A DNA stretch of 64,000 nt from contig NZ_MKTQ01000011.1 in NCBI RefSeq assembly GCF_001898315.1, positions 62,001 to 126,000 on the forward strand, given 5' to 3'. Both the position numbers and the translations under genes were made by a program. This stretch comes from Microbacterium sp. 70-16 (GTDB lineage Bacteria > Actinomycetota > Actinomycetes > Actinomycetales > Microbacteriaceae). This document shows, one piece after another, positions 1 through 7,872 of this stretch; the first letter of the stretch is position 1, and every line of letters starts with the position of its first letter. The notes beneath the pieces are model-generated. The model was not told the origin of the DNA, did no database searches, and saw only the letters and a program-made list of their open reading frames with translations.

Positions 1-556
1 AGAGCAGGGGCTCGTGACGCCGCTGCGCACCGAAGCCGGCTACCGCAAGTTCTCGCCCGCTGACGTCGCCCGCGTGCGCACGGCGCTGACGCTGCAGCGC
101 GACCACGACTTCAAGCTCGCGCGCATCCGCGAGTACCTCGACGCGCAGGCGAGCGGTGTCGAGGTGGCCCTGCCGCCGTCGATCCTCGAGGCGCGCCGGC
201 GCTACCGCCGCGACGAACTGCTGGCCACCGCCGGCGCCCCCGCAGCACTGCTCGACGACGCCGTCAGCGCGGGCCTCGTGGCCGCGGGCGAGACCTATGA
301 CGAGCGCGCGCTCGCTCTGCTGCGGGCGCTCGTGGCGCTTGACTCACATGGCATCCAGCCCCGGCACGTCCGCGGAATGCGACAGGCCGCCGAGCGTGAA
401 GTCGCGCTCGTCGGCAGCGCGCTGGCGCCGTTGCTGCGACGCACGGATGCCGCGTCGCGTGCCCGCGCGCACGAGCTCGCCCCCGAGCTGCTGCGCCGGC
501 TGGATGAAGTGCGGGCCGCCTTCCTGACGACGGCGCTGGATCGACTGGCGCCGTGA
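1..556 (+). CDS. ftsR: MerR-family regulator, FtsR-like (5' end outside window)
   Basis: The open frame runs in from the window edge (reading from base 2), so the N-terminus and the first half of the helix-turn-helix are missing; the GTG at 14 is internal. What is visible is the end of a MerR winged HTH (GLVTPLRTEAGYRKFS, then DVARVR) followed by about 150 residues of helical effector region. The motif LTLQRDHDFKLARIREYLDAQ matches my memory of actinobacterial FtsR/Rv1828, a MerR-type activator linked to ftsZ and cell-division control. A second MerR gene follows, as in the Rv1828-Rv1830 arrangement of mycobacteria. The exact orthology is inferred from motif and neighbour only. Confidence 0.7.
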   Translation, partial: EQGLVTPLRTEAGYRKFSPADVARVRTALTLQRDHDFKLARIREYLDAQASGVEVALPPSILEARRRYRRDELLATAGAPAALLDDAVSAGLVAAGETYDERALALLRALVALDSHGIQPRHVRGMRQAAEREVALVGSALAPLLRRTDAASRARAHELAPELLRRLDEVRAAFLTTALDRLAP

Positions 557-649
557 GCGCCGTGCGACACGCCGAGGCGCACAACGCGGATGTCGTTGCC
601 GGTGGGGGTCTGCTCCTCTACCGTGGAAGGACACCGGCTGGAGGCGAAG

Positions 650-1192
650 ATGACCGCGCATGACCTTCCAGGTGGACCGCAGTTCGCCACCGAACTGCTG
701 TTCACCGACGGGCTGCCGCAGATGGACGACGAGGTCGGCTATCGCGGAGCTGTCGCGGCCCGTGCCGCCGGCATCACGTACCGCCAGCTGGACTACTGGG
801 CCCGCACCGAGCTCGTCGAGCCGACCGTGCGCAGCGCGACCGGCTCGGGCTCGCAGCGGCTCTACGGCTTCCGCGACATCCTGGTGCTCAAGCTCGTCAA
901 GCGCCTGCTCGACACCGGCATCTCGCTGCAGCAGATCCGCACGGCGGTCGAGCAGCTGCGCGCTGCGGGCATCCGCGACCTCGCCGGCACGACCCTCATG
1001 AGCGATGGCGCCTCGGTGTACCTGTGCACCTCGAACGACGAGGTGATCGACCTCGTCAGCCGCGGTCAGGGTGTGTTCGGCATCGCCGTCGGCAAGGTGC
1101 TGCACGAGGTCGAGTCGACGCTGCTCGACTTCGACCCGCAGGCGCCCGACCCGGTCGACGAACTCGCCGCGCGCCGCAAGCGCACGGCCTGA
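650..1192 (+). CDS. MerR-family transcriptional regulator (Rv1830-like)
   Basis: A 180-residue protein. I start it at ATG 650 because GGAGG lies at 639-643 with good spacing; the upstream in-frame extension to 590 has no such signal. It has a MerR winged HTH (GITYRQLDYWARTELVEP, then SQRLYGFRDILVLKLVKRLLDTGISLQQIRTAVEQL), followed by a short C-terminal region rich in V, D and L. There are no metal-binding cysteines of the SoxR or CueR kind. The size and the YRQLDYWARTELV signature resemble Rv1830, the partner MerR gene next to ftsR in actinobacteria. The target genes are unknown. It converges with the minus-strand ParA gene. Confidence 0.75.
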   Translation: MTAHDLPGGPQFATELLFTDGLPQMDDEVGYRGAVAARAAGITYRQLDYWARTELVEPTVRSATGSGSQRLYGFRDILVLKLVKRLLDTGISLQQIRTAVEQLRAAGIRDLAGTTLMSDGASVYLCTSNDEVIDLVSRGQGVFGIAVGKVLHEVESTLLDFDPQAPDPVDELAARRKRTA

Positions 1193-1263
1193 GCCTCCGG
1201 CGCGCTTCGCGGCCCCTCGACAGGCTCGGGGGCCAGTGCCTGCAGCCGCGCGGCCAGGCGGGG

Positions 1264-2070
1264 TCAGGCGCGCTGTTCGCCGGCGGTGATGCGGCCGGTA
1301 CGCATGACGCGGTCCAGCAGCGCATCGAAATCGCTCGCGAGCTCTTGAGCCGAGTCGCCGGGCCAGATGTGCAGGGGCTTCGCGGCGCCCTGCGCCTGCT
1401 GCAGCGACGTGCGCTCGGGCAGCTGCGGCGAGAGCACGAGCGGGCCGAACATGTCGCGCAGCTCCTTGATGCGGAACTGGTGCTCGATCGACTGCGGGCG
1501 CACGCGGTTGACGACGATTCCCAAGGGCTGCAGACGCGGCGACAGACCGCGGCGGATCTCCTCGATCGCCCGCAGGGCGCGGTCGGCAGCGGCGACCGAG
1601 AACAGGCCGGGCTCGGTGACCACGATGACGCGATCGGATGCCGCCCAGGCTGTGCGCGTGAGGGCGTTCAGCGACGGGGCGCAGTCGATCAGCACGAGGT
1701 CATAGTCAGCCTCGATCGTGGCGAGGGCCTCTTCGAGCTTCCACACGTCACGCACCGACGGGTGCGGTCCGTCGAAGTTGATGGCCGAGGGGCTGCCGAT
1801 CATGACGTCGATCGTGCCTGCGTGCACCTTCGACCAGCCACTCGAGGTGATCGCCTGACGGACGACCTTCTCTTTGGGATTGGCCAGGACGTCTGCGACA
1901 TTCAGGCGACCAGCGACCTGAATGTCCATCCCCGTCGACACGTCGGATTGGGGGTCGAGGTCGACGACGAGGGTCCGCACGCCACGAGCGAACGCCGCAG
2001 AGGCGAGGCCCAGCGTCACGGTCGTCTTGCCGACACCCCCTTTGAGTGAGGAGACGGAGAGTACGTGCAC
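1264..2070 (-). CDS. ParA/Soj-family ATPase, orphan (no ParB neighbour)
   Basis: A 268-residue single-domain ParA-type ATPase. The deviant Walker [11 protein letters not shown] sits near residues 8-17, VVDLDPQSD follows (Walker A' region), and YDLVLIDCAPSLN is Walker B. GTG start. These ATPases position chromosomes, plasmids or protein complexes by ATP-dependent dimerisation on DNA. No parB or parS is visible nearby, so it is probably not the chromosomal ParA, which normally sits near oriC. It is divergent from pyc and convergent with the MerR gene. On its strand TAACGT lies 8 nt before the start, so leaderless translation is possible. Its cargo is unknown. Confidence 0.8.
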   Translation of the reverse strand: MHVLSVSSLKGGVGKTTVTLGLASAAFARGVRTLVVDLDPQSDVSTGMDIQVAGRLNVADVLANPKEKVVRQAITSSGWSKVHAGTIDVMIGSPSAINFDGPHPSVRDVWKLEEALATIEADYDLVLIDCAPSLNALTRTAWAASDRVIVVTEPGLFSVAAADRALRAIEEIRRGLSPRLQPLGIVVNRVRPQSIEHQFRIKELRDMFGPLVLSPQLPERTSLQQAQGAAKPLHIWPGDSAQELASDFDALLDRVMRTGRITAGEQRA

Positions 2071-2092
2071 GAGGCTCTACGTTACCGTCCCC

Positions 2093-2098
2093 TAGGCT
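2093..2098 (+). promoter_or_regulatory. Candidate -10 box for pyc
   Basis: TAGGCT lies in the 90-bp divergent gap between parA and pyc. A transcript starting about 7 nt downstream would give a leader of roughly 55 nt with the GAGGTGAGC Shine-Dalgarno before ATG 2162. Assigned by motif only. Confidence 0.4.
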
Positions 2099-2161
2099 GT
2101 GAGCACACTCAGGCACTCCGGCGCGCACAGTCGGGCCCCGGCAACTCCCCAAGAGGTGAGC

Positions 2162-5100
2162 ATGTTCCGCAAGATCCTGGTCGCAAACCGCGGCGAAATC
2201 GCGATCCGCGCCTTCCGCGCGGCCTTCGAGCTCGGCGCCCGTACTGTCGCCGTCTTCCCTTGGGAGGATCGCGGGTCGCTGCACCGGCAGAAAGCCGACG
2301 AATCGTACGAGATCGGCGAGGCCGGGCATCCGGTGCGCGCCTACCTCGACGTCGATGAGATCATCCGCGTCGCCCTCGCATCGGGCGCCGACGCGATCTA
2401 CCCGGGGTACGGGTTCCTCTCCGAGAATCCCGAGCTCGCGGCCCGGGCCGCCGAGAACGGCATCACCTTCATCGGACCGCCCGCCCGCGCTCTCGAGATG
2501 GCAGGCAACAAGGTCACGGCGAAAGAGCACGCGATCGCCGCGGGCGTGCCGGTGCTCGCGTCGACCGAGGCATCCGATGACGTCGATGCACTCCTCGCGC
2601 AGGCCGACGAAATCGGGTTCCCCATCTTCGTCAAGGCCGTCGCGGGCGGCGGCGGGCGCGGCATGCGACGTGTCGAGACGCACGATGCGCTGCCCCCGGC
2701 GATCGCCGAGGCCTCGCGTGAGGCGGAAGCGGCGTTCGGCGACGGGCGGGTGTTCCTCGAGCAGGCGGTGATCCGGCCGCGCCACATCGAGGTGCAGATT
2801 CTGGCGGACGCCGCGGGCGAGACCGTGCACCTGTTCGAGCGCGACTGCTCGGTGCAGCGCCGCCACCAGAAGGTGATCGAGATCGCGCCCGCGCCGAACC
2901 TCGACCCCGCGATCCGCGACGCACTGCATGCGTACGCCGTCGCTTTCGCCCGCTCGATCGGGTACGTCAACGCGGGCACGGTCGAGTTCCTGCTCGAGAC
3001 CGCAGGCCCGCGCACGGGCCAGGTCGTGTTCATCGAGATGAACCCGCGAATCCAGGTCGAACACACCGTGACCGAGGAGGTCACCGACGTCGACCTCGTG
3101 CAGTCGCAGATGCGCATCGCGGCGGGAGAGACCCTCGCCGACCTCGGCCTGCACCAGGAGTCCATCCAGCTGCGCGGCTTCGCGCTGCAGTCGCGCATCA
3201 CGACGGAGGACCCGTCGCACGGCTTCCGGCCCGACACGGGCCGCATCACGACCTATCGGTCGCCGGGTGGGGCCGGCGTCCGCCTCGACGGCGGCACGAC
3301 GGCGGCGGGCTCGCAGATCAGTCCGCACTTCGACTCGATGCTCGCCAAGCTCACGTGTCGCGGGCGCGACTTCCCGGCTGCCGTGGCTCGTGCCCGGCGC
3401 GCGCTCGCGGAGTTCCGCATCCGCGGCGTCTCGACCAACATCCCGTTCCTGCGCGCCGTGCTCGACGACCCCGCCTTCGTCGCGGGCGACGTGTCGACCT
3501 CGTTCATCGACGAGCGGCCCGAACTGCTGACCCGCAACCCGTCGCGCGACCGCGCCACGAAGCTGCTGAACTGGCTCGCCGACGTCACTGTCAACCGGCC
3601 CTACGGCGAGAAGCCGCTGTCGGTGTCGCCGGGCAGCAAGCTGCCCCCGATCGACCTCACCGCCGCACCCCCGAAGGGCAACCGCGACCTGCTGCGTGAA
3701 CTCGGCCCCGCCGGTTTCGCCCAGCACCTGCGCGCGCAGACGGCCCTCGCCGTCACCGAGACGACGTACCGCGACGCGCACCAGTCGCTGCTCGCGACGC
3801 GCGTGCGCACGCGCGACCTCGTCCGCGTGGGGCCGCACGTCGCGCGCATGACGCCGCAGCTGCTCTCGGTCGAGGCGTGGGGAGGGGCGACCTACGACGT
3901 CGCGCTGCGGTTCCTCGCGGAAGACCCGTGGGAGCGCCTCGAGGCGCTGCGCGACGCGATGCCGAACATTCCCATCCAGATGCTGCTGCGCGGCCGCAAC
4001 ACGGTCGGCTACACGCCGCGCCCGACGGCCGTCACCGACGCGTTCGTGAAGGAAGCCGCCGCGACCGGCGTCGACATCTTCCGCATCTTCGACGCGCTCA
4101 ACGACGTCGACCAGATGGTGCCCGCGATCACGGCCGTGCTCGAAACCGGCACGGCCGTCGCCGAGGTCGCGCTCTGCTACACCGCCGACCTCCTCGACCC
4201 GGCCGAGCAGCTGTACACGCTCGACTACTACCTGGGCCTCGCCGATCAAGCCGTCGCCGCCGGCGCCCACGTGCTCGCGATCAAGGACATGGCGGGCCTG
4301 CTACGCCCCGCCGCCGCCGCGAAGCTCGTGACGGCCCTGCGCGAGCGGTTCGACGTGCCCGTGCACGTGCACACGCACGACACGGCCGGTGGGCAGCTCG
4401 CGACGCTGCTCGCCGCGAGTGCCGCCGGCGCCGATGCGGTGGATGCCGCGGCGGCGCCCCTCGCCGGAACGACGAGCCAGCCCTCGCTGTCGGCCCTCGT
4501 CGCCGCGCTCGCGCACACCGACCGCGACACGGGCCTCGACCTCGCTGCGGCCAGCGCGCTCGAGCCCTACTGGGAGGGCGTGCGACACCTGTACCGTCCG
4601 TTCGAGTCGGGTCTTCCGGGCCCCACCGGACGCGTGTACCACCACGAGATCCCCGGCGGACAGCTCTCCAACCTGCGCCAGCAGGCGATCGCGCTGGGCC
4701 TCGCGGACGACTTCGAGCGCATCGAGGACATGTACGCCGCGGCCGACCGCATCCTCGGCCGCATCCCCAAGGTGACGCCCTCGTCGAAGGTCGTCGGCGA
4801 CCTCGCGCTCGCGCTCGTCGCGGCGAACGCCGACCCGGCCGACTTCGAAGAGAACCCCCACGCGTACGACATCCCCGACTCGGTCGTGGGCTTCATGGCG
4901 GGGGAGCTCGGCGACCTGCCGGGCGGCTGGCCCGAGCCGTTCCGCACGAAGGTGCTCGCGGGACGCGAGGTCAAGGTGTCGATCCCGCCGCTCACCGCGG
5001 AAGAGGAAGAGGGGCTCGCGGGCGACGCCGAGACGCGCCGCCGCACGCTCAACCGCCTGCTGTTCCCCGGGCCGGCGAAGGAGTTCGAGGCCACGCGCGC

Positions 5101-5569
5101 CGCCTACGGCGACCTGTCGACCCTCGGAACCCCGGACTACTTCTACGGCCTCAAGCCCGGCGAAGAGCACGTCGCCGAGATCGACCCCGGTGTGCAGCTG
5201 TACGTCGGTCTCGAGGCGATCGGCGAGCCGGATGCCAAGGGCATGCGCACTGTCATGACGACGCTCAACGGGCAGCTGCGCCCCGTCTGGGTGCGCGACC
5301 GCTCGATCGCCGTCGAGAAGGTCGCCGCCGAGAAGGCCGACACGAGCAAGGCCGGTCAGGTCGCCGCGCCGTTCGCGGGTGTCGTGACGGTCAAGGCGAC
5401 CGTCGGCGCACACGTCACAGCCGGGCAGCCGGTGGCATCCATCGAAGCGATGAAGATGGAGGCGGCCATCACGGCGCCCGTCGAAGGCGTCGTCGAGCGC
5501 ATCGTGATCAGCAGCAGCTCTCCGGTCGAGGCGGGCGATCTTTTGCTCGTCATCCGGCCCGCCGACTAG
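2162..5569 (+). CDS. pyc: Pyruvate carboxylase
   Basis: A 1135-residue single-chain biotin enzyme carboxylating pyruvate to oxaloacetate (anaplerosis). Start ATG 2162, preceded by GAGGTGAGC; upstream GTG 2099 is in frame but has no Shine-Dalgarno. Domains in order: biotin carboxylase with ATP-grasp loop (KAVAGGGGRGMRRV, about residues 160-173; FIEMNPRIQVEHTVTEE near 300); carboxyltransferase TIM barrel (ETTYRDAHQSLLATR near 540, then DIFRIFDALND and VHVHTHDTAGGQ); C-terminal biotinyl domain with EAMKM, the biotinylated lysine at about 1098. Length and order are those of alpha4 pyruvate carboxylase rather than acetyl- or propionyl-CoA carboxylase. It stands alone, divergent from parA. Confidence 0.97.
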   Translation: MFRKILVANRGEIAIRAFRAAFELGARTVAVFPWEDRGSLHRQKADESYEIGEAGHPVRAYLDVDEIIRVALASGADAIYPGYGFLSENPELAARAAENGITFIGPPARALEMAGNKVTAKEHAIAAGVPVLASTEASDDVDALLAQADEIGFPIFVKAVAGGGGRGMRRVETHDALPPAIAEASREAEAAFGDGRVFLEQAVIRPRHIEVQILADAAGETVHLFERDCSVQRRHQKVIEIAPAPNLDPAIRDALHAYAVAFARSIGYVNAGTVEFLLETAGPRTGQVVFIEMNPRIQVEHTVTEEVTDVDLVQSQMRIAAGETLADLGLHQESIQLRGFALQSRITTEDPSHGFRPDTGRITTYRSPGGAGVRLDGGTTAAGSQISPHFDSMLAKLTCRGRDFPAAVARARRALAEFRIRGVSTNIPFLRAVLDDPAFVAGDVSTSFIDERPELLTRNPSRDRATKLLNWLADVTVNRPYGEKPLSVSPGSKLPPIDLTAAPPKGNRDLLRELGPAGFAQHLRAQTALAVTETTYRDAHQSLLATRVRTRDLVRVGPHVARMTPQLLSVEAWGGATYDVALRFLAEDPWERLEALRDAMPNIPIQMLLRGRNTVGYTPRPTAVTDAFVKEAAATGVDIFRIFDALNDVDQMVPAITAVLETGTAVAEVALCYTADLLDPAEQLYTLDYYLGLADQAVAAGAHVLAIKDMAGLLRPAAAAKLVTALRERFDVPVHVHTHDTAGGQLATLLAASAAGADAVDAAAAPLAGTTSQPSLSALVAALAHTDRDTGLDLAAASALEPYWEGVRHLYRPFESGLPGPTGRVYHHEIPGGQLSNLRQQAIALGLADDFERIEDMYAAADRILGRIPKVTPSSKVVGDLALALVAANADPADFEENPHAYDIPDSVVGFMAGELGDLPGGWPEPFRTKVLAGREVKVSIPPLTAEEEEGLAGDAETRRRTLNRLLFPGPAKEFEATRAAYGDLSTLGTPDYFYGLKPGEEHVAEIDPGVQLYVGLEAIGEPDAKGMRTVMTTLNGQLRPVWVRDRSIAVEKVAAEKADTSKAGQVAAPFAGVVTVKATVGAHVTAGQPVASIEAMKMEAAITAPVEGVVERIVISSSSPVEAGDLLLVIRPAD

Positions 5570-5578
5570 CCTGAGTCG

Positions 5579-5593
5579 GGGCGCAGTGCGCCC
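5579..5593 (+). terminator. Short GC hairpin after pyc
   Basis: GGGCGCA, one base, then TGCGCCC form a perfect 7-bp inverted repeat 10 nt after the pyc stop. No T-run follows, so it is a weak terminator candidate at best; it could instead cap the pyc mRNA. Confidence 0.3.
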
Positions 5594-5619
5594 GCAAGCG
5601 ACATTGGGAGTGAACAGAA

Positions 5620-7014
5620 GTGGCGTCAGAGCGTAACGACAGCGAGCCTGACGAGGTCGACAACGGCGTGCTGGCCGCGCCGAGCGGCCTTGAGACAACG
5701 GGCATCGGCATCGTCGAGGGCGCGACGGCGCAGGTCGACGTGAGCCTGCCGACGCCGGTGGACGATGACGACGACCTGCTCGACGACGAGGTCGCGCCGG
5801 CGGCCGTGGCGCCGGCGGCGCCCGAGCGCGGTGTGACGGCCGTGTCGGGTGGCTCTGGAGCAGCTGGTGGGTCTGCCGCCGCTGCTGCTGGCGCCGGGCG
5901 CGCCGCCGCGACGGCGAAGGGGGCATCCGGGGCATCCGCTTCGGCTGCGAAGCCCGGCAGCACGGTCGCCGCACGCTCGGCGGCCGAGGTCGAGACCGCG
6001 GAGCGGCTGCGTCCGCGCACGACCGAGATCACGCTGCAGTCGCGCAGGCTCGGTGACTTCGAGGCCGACCGCGAGAGCCCCGACCTGCTCACCCCCGACC
6101 GTCTGCTCGACCCCGCGCACGTCGTGCGTCCCGAGCCCGAGGGCGCGTGGCGTCACCTCGTGTACACACTGTCGGGTCGGCGCATCAACCTCGGCGACAG
6201 CAAGCGCGCGGTTGCCCGCAAGGCGCTCGACCGCCGCATCGCGGCGCCGCTGGCCGGTGGCGCGAAGTTCGTGCCGGTGCTCTCGCGCAAGGGCGGCGTC
6301 GGCAAGACGACCGTCACGACGCTGCTGGGAATGGCACTCGCGGATGCCCGCGAGGACCGCATCATCGCCGTCGACGCGAACCCCGACCGTGGCACCCTCG
6401 CCGAACGTGTCGGCCGTCCGAGCGGCAAGACCGTGCGCGACCTCGTGCGCACGAGCGGTGACGTGCACGGGTTCAATGACATCTCGCAGATCGTCGCCCG
6501 CGACCACACGCGGCTCGACGTGCTCGCTTCGGACGCCGACCCGCACGTGTCGGAGGCCTTCAGCGACACCGACTACCAGGACGTCGCCGACATCGCCGCG
6601 CACTTCTACTCGGTCGTGCTGACCGACACCGGCACGGGCATCGTCCACTCCGTCATGCAGGCGACGCTCGACCGCGCCGACGAGATCGTGATCGTCGCGG
6701 GACTCAGCGTGGATGAGGCCCGCTTGGCATCCGAGACCCTGACGTGGCTCGAGTCGAACGGCTATGCCGAGCGCGTGCGGAACGCCGTCGTCGTGCTGAA
6801 CACGGCGCGTCCAGGAGCGGCGCTCGTGCGCGCCGATGAGCTCGACGCGCACTTCCGCAGCCGCGTGCGCGCGGTCGTGCGGGTGCCGTACGACCCGCAC
6901 ATCGCGTCGGGGAGCGCCATCTCGTTCCGCGATCTGCAGCCCGAGACCCGCGAAGCGGCGCGCCAGTTGGCGGCGATCGTCGTCGAGGGCCTGCGCCTGC
7001 CGGCCGCCGTCTGA
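5620..7014 (+). CDS. MinD/ParA-like P-loop ATPase with long disordered N-terminus
   Basis: 464 residues from GTG 5620. Residues 1-120 are acidic then Ala/Gly/Ser-rich and look disordered. A short conserved region follows ([31 protein letters not shown], about 177-207), and the ATPase starts with deviant Walker A KGGVGKT (224-230), then [13 protein letters not shown]. This build (tail, basic linker, MinD ATPase) resembles ATPases associated with actinobacterial type VII secretion, such as EspI-like proteins, but no ESX gene (eccC, esxA) is near, so that role is not supported here. Its stop overlaps the def start by one base, so the two are translationally coupled. The function is unassigned. 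Confidence 0.75.
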   Translation: MASERNDSEPDEVDNGVLAAPSGLETTGIGIVEGATAQVDVSLPTPVDDDDDLLDDEVAPAAVAPAAPERGVTAVSGGSGAAGGSAAAAAGAGRAAATAKGASGASASAAKPGSTVAARSAAEVETAERLRPRTTEITLQSRRLGDFEADRESPDLLTPDRLLDPAHVVRPEPEGAWRHLVYTLSGRRINLGDSKRAVARKALDRRIAAPLAGGAKFVPVLSRKGGVGKTTVTTLLGMALADAREDRIIAVDANPDRGTLAERVGRPSGKTVRDLVRTSGDVHGFNDISQIVARDHTRLDVLASDADPHVSEAFSDTDYQDVADIAAHFYSVVLTDTGTGIVHSVMQATLDRADEIVIVAGLSVDEARLASETLTWLESNGYAERVRNAVVVLNTARPGAALVRADELDAHFRSRVRAVVRVPYDPHIASGSAISFRDLQPETREAARQLAAIVVEGLRLPAAV

Positions 7015-7505
7015 TGGCCGTCCGCACGATCCGCCTCTTCGGCGACCCTGTGCTGCGCGCCGTGTGCGCGCCGATCGACGAGATCGACGACGGCGTGCGC
7101 TCACTCGTGCAAGACCTCGTCGACACGGTCGAGCTGCCCGGGCGGGCCGGCGTCGCGGCGCCGCAGATCGGCTTCGCGCTGCGCGCGTTCAGCTACAACA
7201 TCGACGGCGACATCGGCTACATCCTCAACCCCGTGCTGGCGGAAGTGCGCGGCGAGCCCGTGCCCGTCGGCGAGGGATGCCTCTCGGTGCCAGGCCTGTG
7301 GCACGACGCCCTGCGGCATCCGTGGGCGCGTGTCACCGGCATCGACCTGAACGGTGACGAGGTCGTCTTGGAGGGCGATGGCCTGCTCGCCCAAGCCCTG
7401 CAGCACGAGACCGACCACCTCGACGGGATGCTCTACCTCTCCCGCCTGAGCCCCGACGACCGCCGCGTGGCGATGCGCGAGGTCCGCGAGTCCAGCTGGT
7501 TCTGA
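7014..7505 (+). CDS. def: Peptide deformylase
   Basis: A 163-residue metalloenzyme that removes the formyl group from nascent N-formyl-methionine. All three family motifs are present: GVAAPQIG (46-53), EGCLSVP (87-93, with metal ligand Cys89) and QHETDHLDG (130-138, with ligands His131 and His135 and catalytic Glu132). ATG 7014 overlaps the previous stop (TGATG). It is slightly short but complete. The stop codon is the first codon of a palindromic intergenic element. Confidence 0.95.
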   Translation: MAVRTIRLFGDPVLRAVCAPIDEIDDGVRSLVQDLVDTVELPGRAGVAAPQIGFALRAFSYNIDGDIGYILNPVLAEVRGEPVPVGEGCLSVPGLWHDALRHPWARVTGIDLNGDEVVLEGDGLLAQALQHETDHLDGMLYLSRLSPDDRRVAMREVRESSWF

Positions 7506-7592
7506 GTCGAGTCGGGTCACGGCCGCGTAGCGGACTTGACGCGACTGCGACTCAGGTTGATTGCCGACGCGAAGCGTCGGTGTATCGAAACC
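7503..7592. repeat. Two-part palindromic element at def stop (family shared with 12949-13036)
   Basis: Part one (7503-7554) begins at the def stop: TGAGTCG pairs with CGACTCA at 548-554, with GTCA/TTGAC inside. Part two (7555-7592) is GGTTGA...TCGAAACC around the hairpin CCGACGC-gaa-GCGTCGG (7564-7580). The same two-part layout occurs after aroG with paired base changes. The position suggests a bidirectional terminator or mRNA 3'-end structure between converging genes. Confidence 0.65.
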
Positions 7593-7872
7593 TTTGGCCG
7601 GCCGCGCAGCCGCTGCGGCCTCGCGCGCGTGCTGAAGTCCTGCTGTGTGTGACGCGTGAGCGCTTCCAGCCCCGTGTGAGTGCACTCCTGCACCACTGAG
7701 CAGTATTTCAGCACACCCGGCGCGCGCCGAGGCCGGCGTCGGCGCCGAAGCAGGCGGCCCGGAGTCCGCGCGCGGGCGGGGCGTTCATCCGTCTGGTTGT
7801 GTGGCTGCGGGGCATCCGACACCGCAGTTTGGGACGGATGAAGGCGGGCCCCGCCCGCCACACGCCCGGGCG
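7593..7872. other. Non-coding gap with a long imperfect palindrome
   Basis: No convincing gene is seen here. The main structure is 7629-7714: GTGCTGAA (7629-7636) is exactly complementary to TTCAGCAC (7707-7714), and the neighbouring CCTGCT pairs with AGCAG, closing a loop of about 50 nt. The rest is GC-rich with no coding signature on either strand. Confidence 0.5.

Noticed and set aside
5620..7014. A type VII secretion locus
   Set aside because: Only an ATPase of similar build is present; there is no eccC, eccD, mycosin or WXG100 gene in the window.
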